From positions 1-64,000 of the forward strand of contig JAFLYY010000001.1 of NCBI GenBank assembly GCA_029785825.1: a DNA stretch of 64,000 bases, given 5' to 3'. Under the pieces are notes generated by a model. That model did no database searches. It was not told the origin of the DNA and saw only the letters and a program-made list of their open reading frames with translations. Shown in pieces: positions 41,152 to 50,314 of this stretch. The DNA is from Nitrososphaerota archaeon (GTDB lineage: Archaea > Thermoproteota > Nitrososphaeria > Nitrososphaerales > Gagatemarchaeaceae). Position numbers and translations under genes: made by a program. Position 1 is the stretch's first letter; each line of letters starts with the position of its first letter.

Positions 41152-43110
41152 TTGGCTTCATCCAGAGACCCGAAATTCTCCGTCAGCTACATGGACCGAA
41201 AGGCAGACCCGCGAAAGGACTTCTACCGATATGCAGCCGGACGGTGGATCAAGACTCACCCGCTCCCCCCGGACAAGTCTAGGTACGGGACCTTCAACGA
41301 GGTGGACGAGACGAACCTCCTCCGATTGAAGAGGATAGCGAAGAGGTGCTCCCAGCTCAGCAGGACGAGCCGAGCAGATTCGGTCTCAGCCCTGGTCGGA
41401 GACTTCTACAGGTCGGCCATGGACACCAGGAGAATCGAGGCCCTCAAGTTCCGCCCCATTGAAAAGATGTGGGAGCTCGCAGAAGGGATAGGGTCGGCCC
41501 ACGACGCCGTCAGGGTTGTGTCCCAGCTTCACCGGATGTTCATCGAGCCCTTATTCGGAACCTATTCGGGGCCCGACGAGAAGGACAGTGGGGTCTATGC
41601 CTTCTATCTGCAGCAAGGGGGACTCTCCCTACCCGACAGGGACTACTACCTGTCTGGGACGTTCGGGAAACTCCGCCGTCAGTACCTGGAGCACATCGCC
41701 CGGATGTTCGTCCTGAAGGGGCTTACCCGGAGCCGAGCCAAAGACTGGGCCAAGAGGGTACTGCGTGTCGAGACCGCTCTGGCCAAGGCCAGCAGGACGA
41801 GGACGGAACTGAGGGACAGCGAGAAGAACTACAACCGGGAGGATATCGCCAGCCTCGGGTCAGACTATCCGAACCTCTCCATCAGGAAGTTCCTCGACGC
41901 TGCAGGGGTACCTGCGGTGCCGTACATAGTGGTCCGTCAGCCTGAGTTCCTCAAGGCAGTCGACGGCCTCGTCAGGGGCTCCGACCTGGAGGACCTGAAG
42001 GCCTATCTGTGTTGGTGTGTCCTTCACTCGTCCGCTCCTTACCTGCACGCCGCCGTGGAGAGGGAGAACTTCGACTTCTTCAACAGGAAGGTCACGGGAC
42101 AGAAGAAACCAGAGCCGAGGTGGAAGCGTTCCGTCAGGTTAGTTGACGGACTCCTGGGGGAGGCCCTTGGGAAGCTCTTCGTCGACGAGCACTTCCCCGA
42201 GGAAGCAAGACAGAGGGCCGTCATACTGGTCGACGACCTGAGGAGCGTGTTCACAAAGAGGTTGGAGGGGCTACCATGGATGTCCGAGCAGACCCGCCAG
42301 CTCGCCCTCGAGAAGTTCCAGACCTTCAGAGTGAAGATAGGGCACCCTCCGAAGTTCCGTGACTACTCGTCTGTAAGGGTCGACCCGGCTGACCTACTGG
42401 GGAACGTCCTCAGGGCTTCGGAGTTCGAGTTCGACAGGCAGGCAGGGAGGGTCGGGGGGCCTGTCGACAGGGATGAGTGGCAGATGAGCCCCCCAACTGT
42501 GAACGCCTACTTCGAGCCGACCATGAACGAGATAGTGTTCCCGGCCGGGATACTCCAGCCTCCGTTCTTCGACCAAAGGGCCGAAGACGCTGTGAACTAC
42601 GGGGCCATCGGCGTGGTCATCGGCCACGAAATCACCCATGGCTATGACGACCAGGGGAGGAGGTACGATGCGAAGGGGAACCTCAGGGACTGGTGGACAC
42701 CCACAGACAAGAAGGAGTTCGATAGGAGGGCGCAGGGGGTGGTAAAGACCTACAGCTCTGTCCAGGTCCTCCCCGGACTGCATGGGAACGGAGAACTCAC
42801 CCTCGGAGAGAACATCGCTGACCTCGGAGGGGTGAGCTTGGCATACGAGGCCCTCCAGAGGAGGCTGGCTAGATCGAAGCGCCCCGGAGAGAAGGACGGC
42901 ATGACCCCCGAGCAGCGCTTCTTCATCTCCTACGCCCAGATCTGGAAACAGGTCATGACCGTGGAGGAGGTCAGAAGGAGGACCACCATCGACCCCCACT
43001 CCCTTGGAAAGCAGAGGGCGGAGATACCAGCCATGAACCATCCGGCGTTCGACGGCGCCTTCCCACCTAAGCGCGACGAAAAACCTGCGGCGAAAGTCGG
43101 CGTATGGTAA
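41152..43110 (+). CDS. M13-family (neprilysin/PepO-like) zinc metallopeptidase
   Basis: The 652-residue protein is of full M13 length. It contains the substrate-binding NAYF (near 446), the zinc motif HEITH at 492-496, the third zinc ligand Glu in GENIADLGG (E553), and a C-terminal FFISYAQIWK. There is no signal peptide, so it appears cytoplasmic. It would cleave short peptides on the N side of hydrophobic residues. TATA-like TTTAACA at about 41117 and the TTG at 41152 fit a leaderless start. Confidence 0.93.
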   Translation: MASSRDPKFSVSYMDRKADPRKDFYRYAAGRWIKTHPLPPDKSRYGTFNEVDETNLLRLKRIAKRCSQLSRTSRADSVSALVGDFYRSAMDTRRIEALKFRPIEKMWELAEGIGSAHDAVRVVSQLHRMFIEPLFGTYSGPDEKDSGVYAFYLQQGGLSLPDRDYYLSGTFGKLRRQYLEHIARMFVLKGLTRSRAKDWAKRVLRVETALAKASRTRTELRDSEKNYNREDIASLGSDYPNLSIRKFLDAAGVPAVPYIVVRQPEFLKAVDGLVRGSDLEDLKAYLCWCVLHSSAPYLHAAVERENFDFFNRKVTGQKKPEPRWKRSVRLVDGLLGEALGKLFVDEHFPEEARQRAVILVDDLRSVFTKRLEGLPWMSEQTRQLALEKFQTFRVKIGHPPKFRDYSSVRVDPADLLGNVLRASEFEFDRQAGRVGGPVDRDEWQMSPPTVNAYFEPTMNEIVFPAGILQPPFFDQRAEDAVNYGAIGVVIGHEITHGYDDQGRRYDAKGNLRDWWTPTDKKEFDRRAQGVVKTYSSVQVLPGLHGNGELTLGENIADLGGVSLAYEALQRRLARSKRPGEKDGMTPEQRFFISYAQIWKQVMTVEEVRRRTTIDPHSLGKQRAEIPAMNHPAFDGAFPPKRDEKPAAKVGVW

Positions 43111-43134
43111 TCCGTAGGTAGGTAGCGCCCGCGA

Positions 43135-43659
43135 CTAAGATGCCTGAGCGGCTGGGGCCTCGGCCTTCTGGCGTTCGACGATCTCCGTATGGGTCTTCAT
43201 GGGTAGCTTCGTCCCCGCGGCCCACATGGCCAACTTCGCCTTGTCGAGGTTCTCTTTCATCACGCTGAGCTCCAAAATCACGCTCCCGATCCCGACTCTG
43301 GCTGCCATGCCTATGGGTTTCCCGAACGCCTTCCTCATCCCTTCCTGAAGACGGTCCGCTCCCGCCGTAGCGATCATCTTGTTCTCCCTGAGAATCGAGA
43401 ACGGATACGTAACCACCCTCAGGCAGAACTGCTCTTCTGTGAGGATGGCGACCTTCTTGCTTGCCGCTACCCTGGCGGCCTCCAGGGCGTTGCTCCTTAT
43501 CTGGACCCGACCTTCTGAGACGAGGCTCAGTTTCACATCGTAGTCCGGCCTGCTCTTGCCGGTGGTGAACCTGGCTACCTTGGGGTTGGGCGCTCCAGGG
43601 GCGTATTTCTTCGAGGTGTACGCCATGCCTCTGATGACACGATAGTTCTTTCCATGCAT
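43135..43659 (-). CDS. rpl10e: Large ribosomal subunit protein L10e (uL16)
   Basis: The 174-residue protein matches archaeal/eukaryotic L10e: an N-terminus of the YRVIRGMAYTSKKY kind, VSEGRVQIRSNALEAARVAASK (about 47-68), and GKPIGMAARVGIGSVILELSV (about 113-133). It sits near the peptidyl-transferase centre. The ATG at 43659 has GGCGAAGGA just upstream and an AATTA box farther upstream (about 43695). Confidence 0.95.
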   Translation of the reverse strand: MHGKNYRVIRGMAYTSKKYAPGAPNPKVARFTTGKSRPDYDVKLSLVSEGRVQIRSNALEAARVAASKKVAILTEEQFCLRVVTYPFSILRENKMIATAGADRLQEGMRKAFGKPIGMAARVGIGSVILELSVMKENLDKAKLAMWAAGTKLPMKTHTEIVERQKAEAPAAQAS

Positions 43660-43869
43660 TTCCTTCGCCTTTCAGAGCCGCGCGTCCGCGACCCCTAATT
43701 AAGCTTCAAAGGGACCGCCCTGGCCTGAGGTGCCAGGCTTGCAAGGTGGAGCCGTCGGCCAAACAGCTCCTTGGTCTCTCTCCCTTGCCTCCGGACGGCT
43801 TCCCATCAGCCCGAGGTCTTCCGCCTCCTCTATGGCCCCTGCCCAGGCCCCGTCCAAGGTGCCCGGACT

Positions 43870-44606
43870 CTAAGGTGCCCCTGGATACCTGACGCCGACG
43901 TAAAGTCCCCTCCCGGGGGCCAGCGACCGCTTCAGGTACCTTGCTTCCATCCCTGCCCTTCCCATCAAGTCCAAGAACTTGTCCACCTCGAAGAGCCCCA
44001 TCACCATCCTGTCCCTGTATGCTTTCATCCCCTTCCCGCCCTCGGCGACTACGATCCTCATGTCCAGGACAGAACGCCCTCTCTGCACGGTCGCGGGCTG
44101 ACCCTGACGACCTTGAAGCCGTCGGTCCCCTGGGTCAACACATGGACGTGACCGTCTTTGAACGTCGACCTCGTGAGCCAAGGCTCTATGATCGCTACGC
44201 CTCCTGGTCGGAGGTGCCTGGCGAAGTTGCGGAGGGTCCTGGCGAGGCGGGGGTAGGTCTCCACATGCCCGATGGCGCTGAAAAGGCAGAGGACGACGTC
44301 GAACTCCCTTCCCAGGTTGAACGTCTCCATATCACCGCAGATGAACTCCACTCCGGTGACGTTCCGCCTCGCCAGCCTGAGCATGTCCCTGGACGAGTCG
44401 ACTCCTACGCAGTCGAAGCTCCCTGTCAGCGCCTCGAGGTGCTTCCCGGTACCGCACCCGACGTCGAGGAGCGCCTTCCCCCGGGACCGCTTGTACCGCT
44501 TTATCAGTTGACGAACTATTTCTGATTCCCTGCGGTAGTCCTTCCAGGAATACATGACATCGTAGTACTTGGCGAGCTCTCCATATTCCAGTATCCCGCC
44601 GGCCAC
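43870..44606 (-). pseudogene. Frameshifted class I SAM-dependent methyltransferase
   Basis: The first frame (44606 to about 44095) encodes a typical methyltransferase: YGELAKYYDVMYSWKDYRRE, ALLDVGCGTGKHLEAL, DVVLCLFSAIGHV and RHLRPGGVAIIEPW. It then runs into a stop at 44058. A second frame takes over from about 44105 with SVLDMRIVVAEGGKGMKAYR, DRMVMGLFEVDKFLDLM and PGRGLYVGVRYP, which is the normal C-terminal half. A single indel near 44085-44110 would join them. It may be a real frameshift or an assembly error; the rest of the sequence looks intact. Confidence 0.75.
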
Positions 44607-44687
44607 GCCGCAACGGGGGGACTCTCCCTCTAATCGGTCTTGTCCCCCGGTCCACCCTTAATATCACGGGTCGGCTGAGCCGTCCAG

Positions 44688-45869
44688 ATGCCGTCCGTCC
44701 TTCCCTTCTCGCTTCTCGAGTCAGACTCCGTCGCAGCGGTCCTGGCTTTCGGGAAGCTCTCCGTGCTCGAGGCATGTTCGCTCCTGGAGGGTTTCGTGCA
44801 GCGTGCCGAGGCTCCCTGCGAAAGGGTTTCCGTCCTCCAGGGCGACCACATCGCCGCAGAGCGTCTCGCGGAACTCGCGGGAGTCCACAAGCTCGCACCT
44901 CTGGTTTCTTTGCTCGATGGGCCGTCCGAAGTCCAGGGGGCCCTTGCGGACCTGATGGTGGAGCATCTAGACGAGAAGTCGAACGTCTCTCTCAGCGGCT
45001 ACGGGCTGGAGGAAAGCGACTACGAGGACCTCGTCAGAGGGATGCTCGACGGGCTCAGGGAGCGGGGGCTCAGAAAGGTCAGGCTGCTCAGGCCAAAGGG
45101 GAACGAGCTCCTCGCCGAGGACGTCCTCGCGAGGAAGGCGCTCGACGTCGTGGCCTTCCCATATCACGGAGGGTTCGCCCTCGGGCCGACCGTGTGGATC
45201 CCCGACTCCGCATCCATGCGCCAGAGGGGGACACAGAGGCCGGCGCCCCGGCCCGAAATCGCGCTCTCCCCTCGGCTCGCGAGGACGCTCGTCAACCTGG
45301 CGGGGGTGACACAGGGGCAGACCGTCCTTGACCCCTTCTGCGGCTCGGGAACCGTGCTCGTAGAGGCGCACAAAAAGTCCCTCCGGTGCCTTGGCCTGGA
45401 CGCCCGAGCGAGCAGGGTCCAGGAGGCAAGGGAGAACCTTCGCTGGTCGGCGGCCGGTGGGCCCGGAATGGGGTATGACATCAGGAAGGGGGACGCCAGG
45501 GACCTCTCCCGTATGCTCAGAGGGACGAAGGTGGACGGTATAGTGACCGAACCGCTCCTCCTTCCCAGCCTCGACGCCAGGCCGAGGACGGCGACGGCGC
45601 AGGCGATGGTCGGAGAGGCGGCGGAGGTCTACAACGACGCCCTCGCCTCCATGGCCGAGTCCATCCGCCCCGGAGGACGAATCGTCGTGGCGGTCCCGGT
45701 GGTCCAGACAATGGACGGAGACGAAGTCACGCTCACCTTGGACGGTAGGAGCCTCGGCTTACACCTGTTCCAGCCGGGACCGGTAGGGTTCGAATACCCG
45801 GTCAGGCTGTCCTTTGAGAGCACCCGCTGGATAAAACGAGCAGTCTACGTCTTCGAGCCCCGGTCCTGA
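44688..45869 (+). CDS. Trm11/TrmG10-like tRNA guanosine methyltransferase
   Basis: The 393-residue protein has an N-terminal half with the features of a THUMP-containing RNA-binding region. A C-terminal methyltransferase follows with TVLDPFCGSGTVLVEAH (about 211-227), LGLDARASRVQEAREN, and the motif IV position IVTEPLLLPSL instead of the usual DPPY. The TEP-type motif IV also occurs in some archaeal relatives. The likely target is G10 of tRNA. TATA-like TTAATAT (about 44659) precedes the ATG by about 29 nt. Confidence 0.85.
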   Translation: MPSVLPFSLLESDSVAAVLAFGKLSVLEACSLLEGFVQRAEAPCERVSVLQGDHIAAERLAELAGVHKLAPLVSLLDGPSEVQGALADLMVEHLDEKSNVSLSGYGLEESDYEDLVRGMLDGLRERGLRKVRLLRPKGNELLAEDVLARKALDVVAFPYHGGFALGPTVWIPDSASMRQRGTQRPAPRPEIALSPRLARTLVNLAGVTQGQTVLDPFCGSGTVLVEAHKKSLRCLGLDARASRVQEARENLRWSAAGGPGMGYDIRKGDARDLSRMLRGTKVDGIVTEPLLLPSLDARPRTATAQAMVGEAAEVYNDALASMAESIRPGGRIVVAVPVVQTMDGDEVTLTLDGRSLGLHLFQPGPVGFEYPVRLSFESTRWIKRAVYVFEPRS

Positions 45870-46609
45870 TTTTCCAGCCCTGCGACGGCCTTCCTGAAGA
45901 CCCCCGACAGCAGGTTGAGCTGTGCGTCAGTCATCCGCGAGGTGGCCGCCATCCTCTTCCCCGCCTGGAACATGCTCCCGCCCCTGTGCTTGGGTACCCT
46001 GGACGCCTCGGCGAGCTCGTAGAGGCTCCTGGCAAAAACCTCCCTCGCCGTTCGCCCCTGGGCGGGTCCCCTCCTCCTGTCCCCCCTAGACGCAAGGTAG
46101 AGCACGATGGCAGCCGCATGACCGATGTTAAGGGACCTGTACGCCTGCCCTGTATCTATGGTGGTGGTGACATCGCAGGTCCCGATCTCTCCGTTGGTGA
46201 GCCCTGTCGTATCCCTCCCCAGGACTATGGACGACGAAGCCGCAGAGGCGAGCATCTCATGCAACCGGTCGGGGTTGACGGTCCTCCTGACCACATTAGA
46301 TCTCTTTGACGCCCTCACGGCGGTAGTTGCAACCAGGAATTCGTTCTCTTTCCTCACCGCCTCGAAAGTCGTCACGACCGCCCTGTCAAGGACCTCGGAC
46401 GCGTGTGAGGCGTACACCGCTGCCACGGAAAGGTCGACCTTGGGGTTCACAAGGTAGAGCTTCTCGACGCCGAAGTTCTGGACCAGCCTGGCCACATGAC
46501 CCACATTGACCGGTCCCCTTGGCTCGACCATGGTGAGCGAGACTCCTCTGGGAAGCATGGGGACGCCTGGGCTTGACGGGATAAAGCCGCTACCTTCCGC
46601 AGATTTCAT
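45845..46609 (-). CDS. trmJ: TrmJ/SpoU-family RNA 2'-O-methyltransferase
   Basis: The 254-residue protein has an N-terminal SPOUT domain: VEPRGPVNVGHVARLVQNFGV (motif 1, about 28-48), SSIVLGRDTTGLTNGEIGTCD (motif 2, about 126-146), and YRSLNIGHAAAIVLYL (motif 3, about 157-172). The C-terminal tail is helical. TrmJ methylates the ribose of residue 32 in tRNA in archaea. The gene overlaps the Trm11-like gene (25 nt, convergent) and the start of ksgA's 3' end by 20 nt. Confidence 0.9.
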   Translation of the reverse strand: MKSAEGSGFIPSSPGVPMLPRGVSLTMVEPRGPVNVGHVARLVQNFGVEKLYLVNPKVDLSVAAVYASHASEVLDRAVVTTFEAVRKENEFLVATTAVRASKRSNVVRRTVNPDRLHEMLASAASSSIVLGRDTTGLTNGEIGTCDVTTTIDTGQAYRSLNIGHAAAIVLYLASRGDRRRGPAQGRTAREVFARSLYELAEASRVPKHRGGSMFQAGKRMAATSRMTDAQLNLLSGVFRKAVAGLENQDRGSKT

Positions 46610-47291
46610 GGACTTCGGAGGGCGTGAGCGAATATACTCTCCGCCTGCCGTAGTCTCCCTGCCCTCTCATTTCCAGCTCAGCCAGGGCTCCGACCACTTC
46701 GCGCCGCCTCAGCGAGAAGAGCCGGGCTATCTTCGACTCCTCCTCCCGGGTCACCAGGCGCCTGGGGGTGATTGAGACGACGGCCGAGCTGACCTTTGGA
46801 CGGGGCGAAAACGCCTCCCTCCCCACCCGCTCCAGGACCTCCACGTCTAAGGCGACCTGGGCGAGGGCCGAGACCCCCCGATAGTCCCTGTCCCCTGGGG
46901 GCGCAGTCAGCTTCCTGACGAAGTCCTCCTGCAGCATCACCACGGCCCTGGAGAACCTTGCCCGGCTCAGCCAGTCTACGAAGGCGGACGACTCGGAGTA
47001 GGGGAGGCTCGCAACCAGCACGTCGAACACCGGCGTCGCTTCGAAGGCGTCCCCGAGGCGGATGTCCGCTCCCGTCCCCTCCAGAGCCCTTGTCGTTTCT
47101 TTGTGGTTCACGGGGTCCACCTCATACCCGGTCAGGGACGCGCCTCTCCCTGCGAGGAGCCTGGTCAGCGTCCCCCTTCCGGTCCCTATCTCAAGCACCC
47201 TCTCCCCTGGACCGATGGCGGCATAGGACACCATCCTCCCGGCGAGCTCCTGGTCCACCAGGTAGTGCTGCCCGAGTCTATGCCTCTTCAT
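46590..47291 (-). CDS. ksgA: 16S rRNA dimethyladenosine methyltransferase KsgA/RsmA
   Basis: The 233-residue protein has MKRHRLGQHYLVDQELAGRM at the start, VLEIGTGRGTLTRLLAG (motif I, about 32-48), VVMLQEDFVRKLTAP (motif V region) and a C-terminal helical domain. The usual motif IV NLPY is ASLPYSES here. It dimethylates two adenosines in the 3' end helix of 16S rRNA. The cluster partners DUF655, Rpb4 and L21e follow after a permease insertion. Confidence 0.93.
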   Translation of the reverse strand: MKRHRLGQHYLVDQELAGRMVSYAAIGPGERVLEIGTGRGTLTRLLAGRGASLTGYEVDPVNHKETTRALEGTGADIRLGDAFEATPVFDVLVASLPYSESSAFVDWLSRARFSRAVVMLQEDFVRKLTAPPGDRDYRGVSALAQVALDVEVLERVGREAFSPRPKVSSAVVSITPRRLVTREEESKIARLFSLRRREVVGALAELEMRGQGDYGRRRVYSLTPSEVHEICGR

Positions 47292-47664
47292 CTACTTCCT
47301 GACAGTTACGTCAACACTCGTACGAGCATCTATTGTCCTTATCCTCTCACTCGCATACGTCTGAAGGCAGGACCAACGGGAAACCAAGGCGGCCCGGACT
47401 CGACGAATCAATCGAGAGACCGCATGTTAAGCTTTGGCTTGCCGGCATGCCGAAGTCTCGGCGAGCTAATCCTGCCATCCATCGCAGCTCGCACGACCAG
47501 GGGCATTTAGCGTCCTGCGTCGCAGACCTTGTCGCGCGAACACAGACCTTGCCAGAGATTTGACGGGCCACGCGGTTTCCGTAACGGAAGTGACAGGTTA
47601 TGAAAGGCTGTGACCAAGGGCCCTCTCCTTGCCTAGACGAGGGTTGCGAGGTAGAACATAGCTC
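47292..47664. other. Intergenic stretch of 370 nt
   Basis: No gene is seen. CTTTGGC / GCCGAAG around 47431-47454 (loop of 10 nt) could form a hairpin. The minus-strand promoter region of ksgA lies near 47330-47350 (GGATAAGGACAATAG). The permease gene to the right is not part of the usual KsgA-DUF655 neighbourhood. Confidence 0.4.
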
Positions 47665-48975
47665 ATGAGTAGAAGGAAACTGAGCTTCTGGGAGGCCACG
47701 GCCATCGGGCTGGGGAACATCGTCGGCGCAGGTATATTCGTGATGGCTGGGGCTGCTGTCAACGAGGCCGGAGCCGGGGCCTTGGTGGCGTTCGTCATCA
47801 CCGCCGCCCTCGCGATCACGGTCGGCCTGAACAGCGCGGAACTCTCTTCAAAACTGCCGGACATACAAGGAGGGGTCTACAGCTTCGCCAAGGCCACCCT
47901 CGGGGACACCATCGGCTTCCTCGTGGGATGGTTCAGGCTCATATCTTACGCGGTGAGCGGCGCGGCAGTCGCTCTTGGCTTCGCGGCTTACCTCATAGAC
48001 TTTGGGTTGCCCCGACTGGCATACTTCCCACTTGCGGCGACCCTCATCGTGACCCTCTGCCTTGTTGAGATGAGGGGGATCAAGATCGCGTCCGAATTCG
48101 AAAAGTGGCTCGTGGCCTTCACAATCGTGGGCCTCGGTCTGACTGTCGCAGCGATTCTTTTCTTCGGGAGGTATTCTCCCAGTAACTTCGCTCCCCTGTT
48201 TCCACTTGGATCTTTGGGAGTCATCCAGGCCGCGAGCCTGGCCTTCTTCGCTTACTCCGGCTTCAACACGATTGCAACCCTCACCCCCGACGTGGAGGAC
48301 GGGGCAAAGAAGGTCCCCAAGGCGATAATGACCTCTCTCGGGATAAGCTCAGTCTTCTACATATTGGTGGTCTTTTCGTTGCTGTATGCTACGAAATGGA
48401 CTGGGTACGGGACTGCCTCGAACCCTGTTTCGCTCGCCCTCGCCGCGGTCCGAGCCCCAGGCCCGATTTCCAGCGTCGTCAGCGTGGCGGCGCTGACGGC
48501 GACTCTGACCGTGACGCTTTCTCTAATCATAGCTGGCTCGAGGACCGCCAAGCAAATGGGAGAGGACAGGATGCTCCCCTCCTTTCTGGGCAGGGGCTCA
48601 AGAGTACCAACACTGGTCATAGCCGTTGTGATGCTTTCATCGCTTGCGCTCGGAAACGTGGAGTCGATTGCTCTCGTGGCGAACTTCGGCGTCATATTCT
48701 CGTACATGCTCTCCGGGGTAGAAGTCGCGATAACGAGGAAAAGGCTGATGCGTGGGAGCTACCTTTCGCTAGGCTATCCTTACGTCCAGATATTCTCCGT
48801 CGTGCTTTCGGGTTCCTTGATGCTCGGCCTCGGCGAGCAGTCCCTCGTGATTGGATCTTTGACGTTGCTGGTGGGGCTTGTCTTTCACTCGGTATACGAG
48901 CGCATCGTCAAGGCATCACCACGGGATGGCTCGACGGAGCACGGTCAGAGTCCACAGGACGGCGGCCCGTCCTAA
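47665..48975 (+). CDS. APC-superfamily amino acid/polyamine permease
   Basis: The 436-residue protein has about 12 predicted membrane helices. It starts KLSFWEATAIGLGNIVGAGIFVMAG, the conserved helix-1 unwound motif (GxG) of APC transporters. AFFAYSGFNTIATLTPDVEDGAKKVPKAI (helix 6 and following loop) is also typical. The substrate is unknown. The C-terminal 20 residues are polar. It sits between ksgA and the DUF655 gene and interrupts a cluster otherwise common in archaea. Confidence 0.9.
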   Translation: MSRRKLSFWEATAIGLGNIVGAGIFVMAGAAVNEAGAGALVAFVITAALAITVGLNSAELSSKLPDIQGGVYSFAKATLGDTIGFLVGWFRLISYAVSGAAVALGFAAYLIDFGLPRLAYFPLAATLIVTLCLVEMRGIKIASEFEKWLVAFTIVGLGLTVAAILFFGRYSPSNFAPLFPLGSLGVIQAASLAFFAYSGFNTIATLTPDVEDGAKKVPKAIMTSLGISSVFYILVVFSLLYATKWTGYGTASNPVSLALAAVRAPGPISSVVSVAALTATLTVTLSLIIAGSRTAKQMGEDRMLPSFLGRGSRVPTLVIAVVMLSSLALGNVESIALVANFGVIFSYMLSGVEVAITRKRLMRGSYLSLGYPYVQIFSVVLSGSLMLGLGEQSLVIGSLTLLVGLVFHSVYERIVKASPRDGSTEHGQSPQDGGPS

Positions 48976-49001
48976 GATAGTCCTGCGCAGAATGTGTGGG
49001 G

Positions 49002-49556
49002 TTACTTCCTGACGAATATGCTCACCCTGGAGTCGCCGGCGAGCTCTTCCACGATCCGCTTGGCCATCATCTTTGCAGGCTCCCTGAGTCCCACCCTCTT
49101 CTGGACGTCGTCGAAGCTGGCGAAGGGCTGTTTCTCCCTCATCTCGACGATCTCCTTCATGAATGTCTTCCCTATGCCGGGTATCAACTCGAGGGCGTGC
49201 AACCTGGGGGTGAGCGGCTGCAGGTCGTTAAGGTATGCCACGTACTTCTTCTCGTTCTCTTTGACCAGGTCTTCAGCGACAGAGGGGAGCGACGCCCTGG
49301 CTTCGGGAGTGAGCTCTTCATAGGCGAGCTTCCCCAGCACGCTCGCTATCTTCTCGCGTCCTTCCTTCCCTATCTTCACTTTCTCTCCGACCTCGAAGTC
49401 TTGGTTCTCCATGGCCAGGAGCTCAAGGAGGGTCAGCCTGTCCTCACCCAGAGCCTGGACCATCGGTCCCTCTCTCCCCTTGATCACCACAGACTTCCCC
49501 CTCTGAAGGAAGTCAAGGACATAGGCGCTCTCCTCGTACTTCTTATCCGCTGGCAT
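49002..49556 (-). CDS. DUF655 family protein with helix-hairpin-helix motif
   Basis: The protein of about 184 residues matches DUF655: EESAYVLDFLQRGKSV near the start, ALGEDRLTLLELLA, and a C-terminal helix-hairpin-helix region LHALELIPGIGKTFMKEIVE (about 120-139). FxSFDDVQKRVGL follows. DUF655 proteins are archaeal, bind nucleic acid by fold, and lie next to rpoF, rpl21e and ksgA in many archaea. The ATG at 49556 is chosen over TTG 49559. Confidence 0.9.
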   Translation of the reverse strand: MPADKKYEESAYVLDFLQRGKSVVIKGREGPMVQALGEDRLTLLELLAMENQDFEVGEKVKIGKEGREKIASVLGKLAYEELTPEARASLPSVAEDLVKENEKKYVAYLNDLQPLTPRLHALELIPGIGKTFMKEIVEMREKQPFASFDDVQKRVGLREPAKMMAKRIVEELAGDSRVSIFVRK

Positions 49557-49703
49557 CAAATCCCAGGACTACACTTCCTTTTGGGCCAGCTAGTTGGACG
49601 GGGACCTCGGCCTGCGGAAGAGAATCGCGAACACGATGTGCATGCCCCCCGGCCTTTCCCTATTCGCATTCAGGGACGCCTTGCTATTTAACGGTGTCCC
49701 GAG

Positions 49704-50030
49704 TTAAGACTTCGGATGCAGTATCTTCAGTATCTTTTCGAGCGTCTCGGTCGAGAGGAGCTTCCTCCACCCTGACGTGAATGTCCTCAACTCTTCCACC
49801 GACTTCGGCGAGACATTGACTAACTCCACCGCCTCCTCTTCACTCAGCCCCGCCTCCGTCTCCAGTTCCTTCCTCAGCTTCTTGGCGGTGTCCGCCTGGA
49901 CCTTCGAAAACTTCGTCGTGTAGTCCAGGGTCCTCTTCTGAATCTGGTCCGCCTTCTCCAGGTCAATCTTCTCCAGTATCTGGTTTGCCTCCGGGATAGT
50001 CAGTAGTTTCTTCTCGGGTTTCTCTGACAT
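49704..50030 (-). CDS. rpoF: DNA-directed RNA polymerase subunit Rpb4 (RpoF)
   Basis: The 108-residue protein has the Rpb4/RpoF helical fold: LTIPEANQILEKIDLEKADQ, RTLDYTTKFSKVQADTAKKL, VELVNVSPKSVEELRTF, and a final LEKILKIL. With Rpo7 it forms the stalk of archaeal RNA polymerase. Its ATG overlaps the rpl21e stop codon. Confidence 0.93.
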   Translation of the reverse strand: MSEKPEKKLLTIPEANQILEKIDLEKADQIQKRTLDYTTKFSKVQADTAKKLRKELETEAGLSEEEAVELVNVSPKSVEELRTFTSGWRKLLSTETLEKILKILHPKS

Positions 50031-50314
50031 CAGTTTCCCTCCATCCTGACCACGTGCTCCTTCCTGGCGATAAGAGTCTTGACCTTGTCCCCGACCCTGA
50101 CATCGATGGTGACGGCCCGCCTCCCCACCTTGGTGACCGTCCCTACCAGGCCGTTGAACCTTCTGTGCGGCATCCCCTTCACTTGAGCAGGGTCGATTTT
50201 GATTACCACCTTGTCGGTGGGGGAGTACTCCACCAGCAGGCTGCTGAGCCCCTTCTTAGCCGACGATCTAAGGAGCGACCTGGTCCTTCTCCTTGTTCCG
50301 TGCGACTTCGGCAA
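50030..50314 (-). CDS. rpl21e: Large ribosomal subunit protein L21e
   Basis: The 94-residue protein is basic: PKSHGTRRRTRSLLRSSAKK at the N-terminus, then YSPTDKVVIKIDPAQVKGMPHRRFNGLVGTV-type KOW-like beta strands. It starts inside the end of pus10 (47-nt overlap) and ends on the rpoF start codon, so pus10-rpl21e-rpoF form one operon. Confidence 0.94.
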   Translation of the reverse strand: MPKSHGTRRRTRSLLRSSAKKGLSSLLVEYSPTDKVVIKIDPAQVKGMPHRRFNGLVGTVTKVGRRAVTIDVRVGDKVKTLIARKEHVVRMEGN

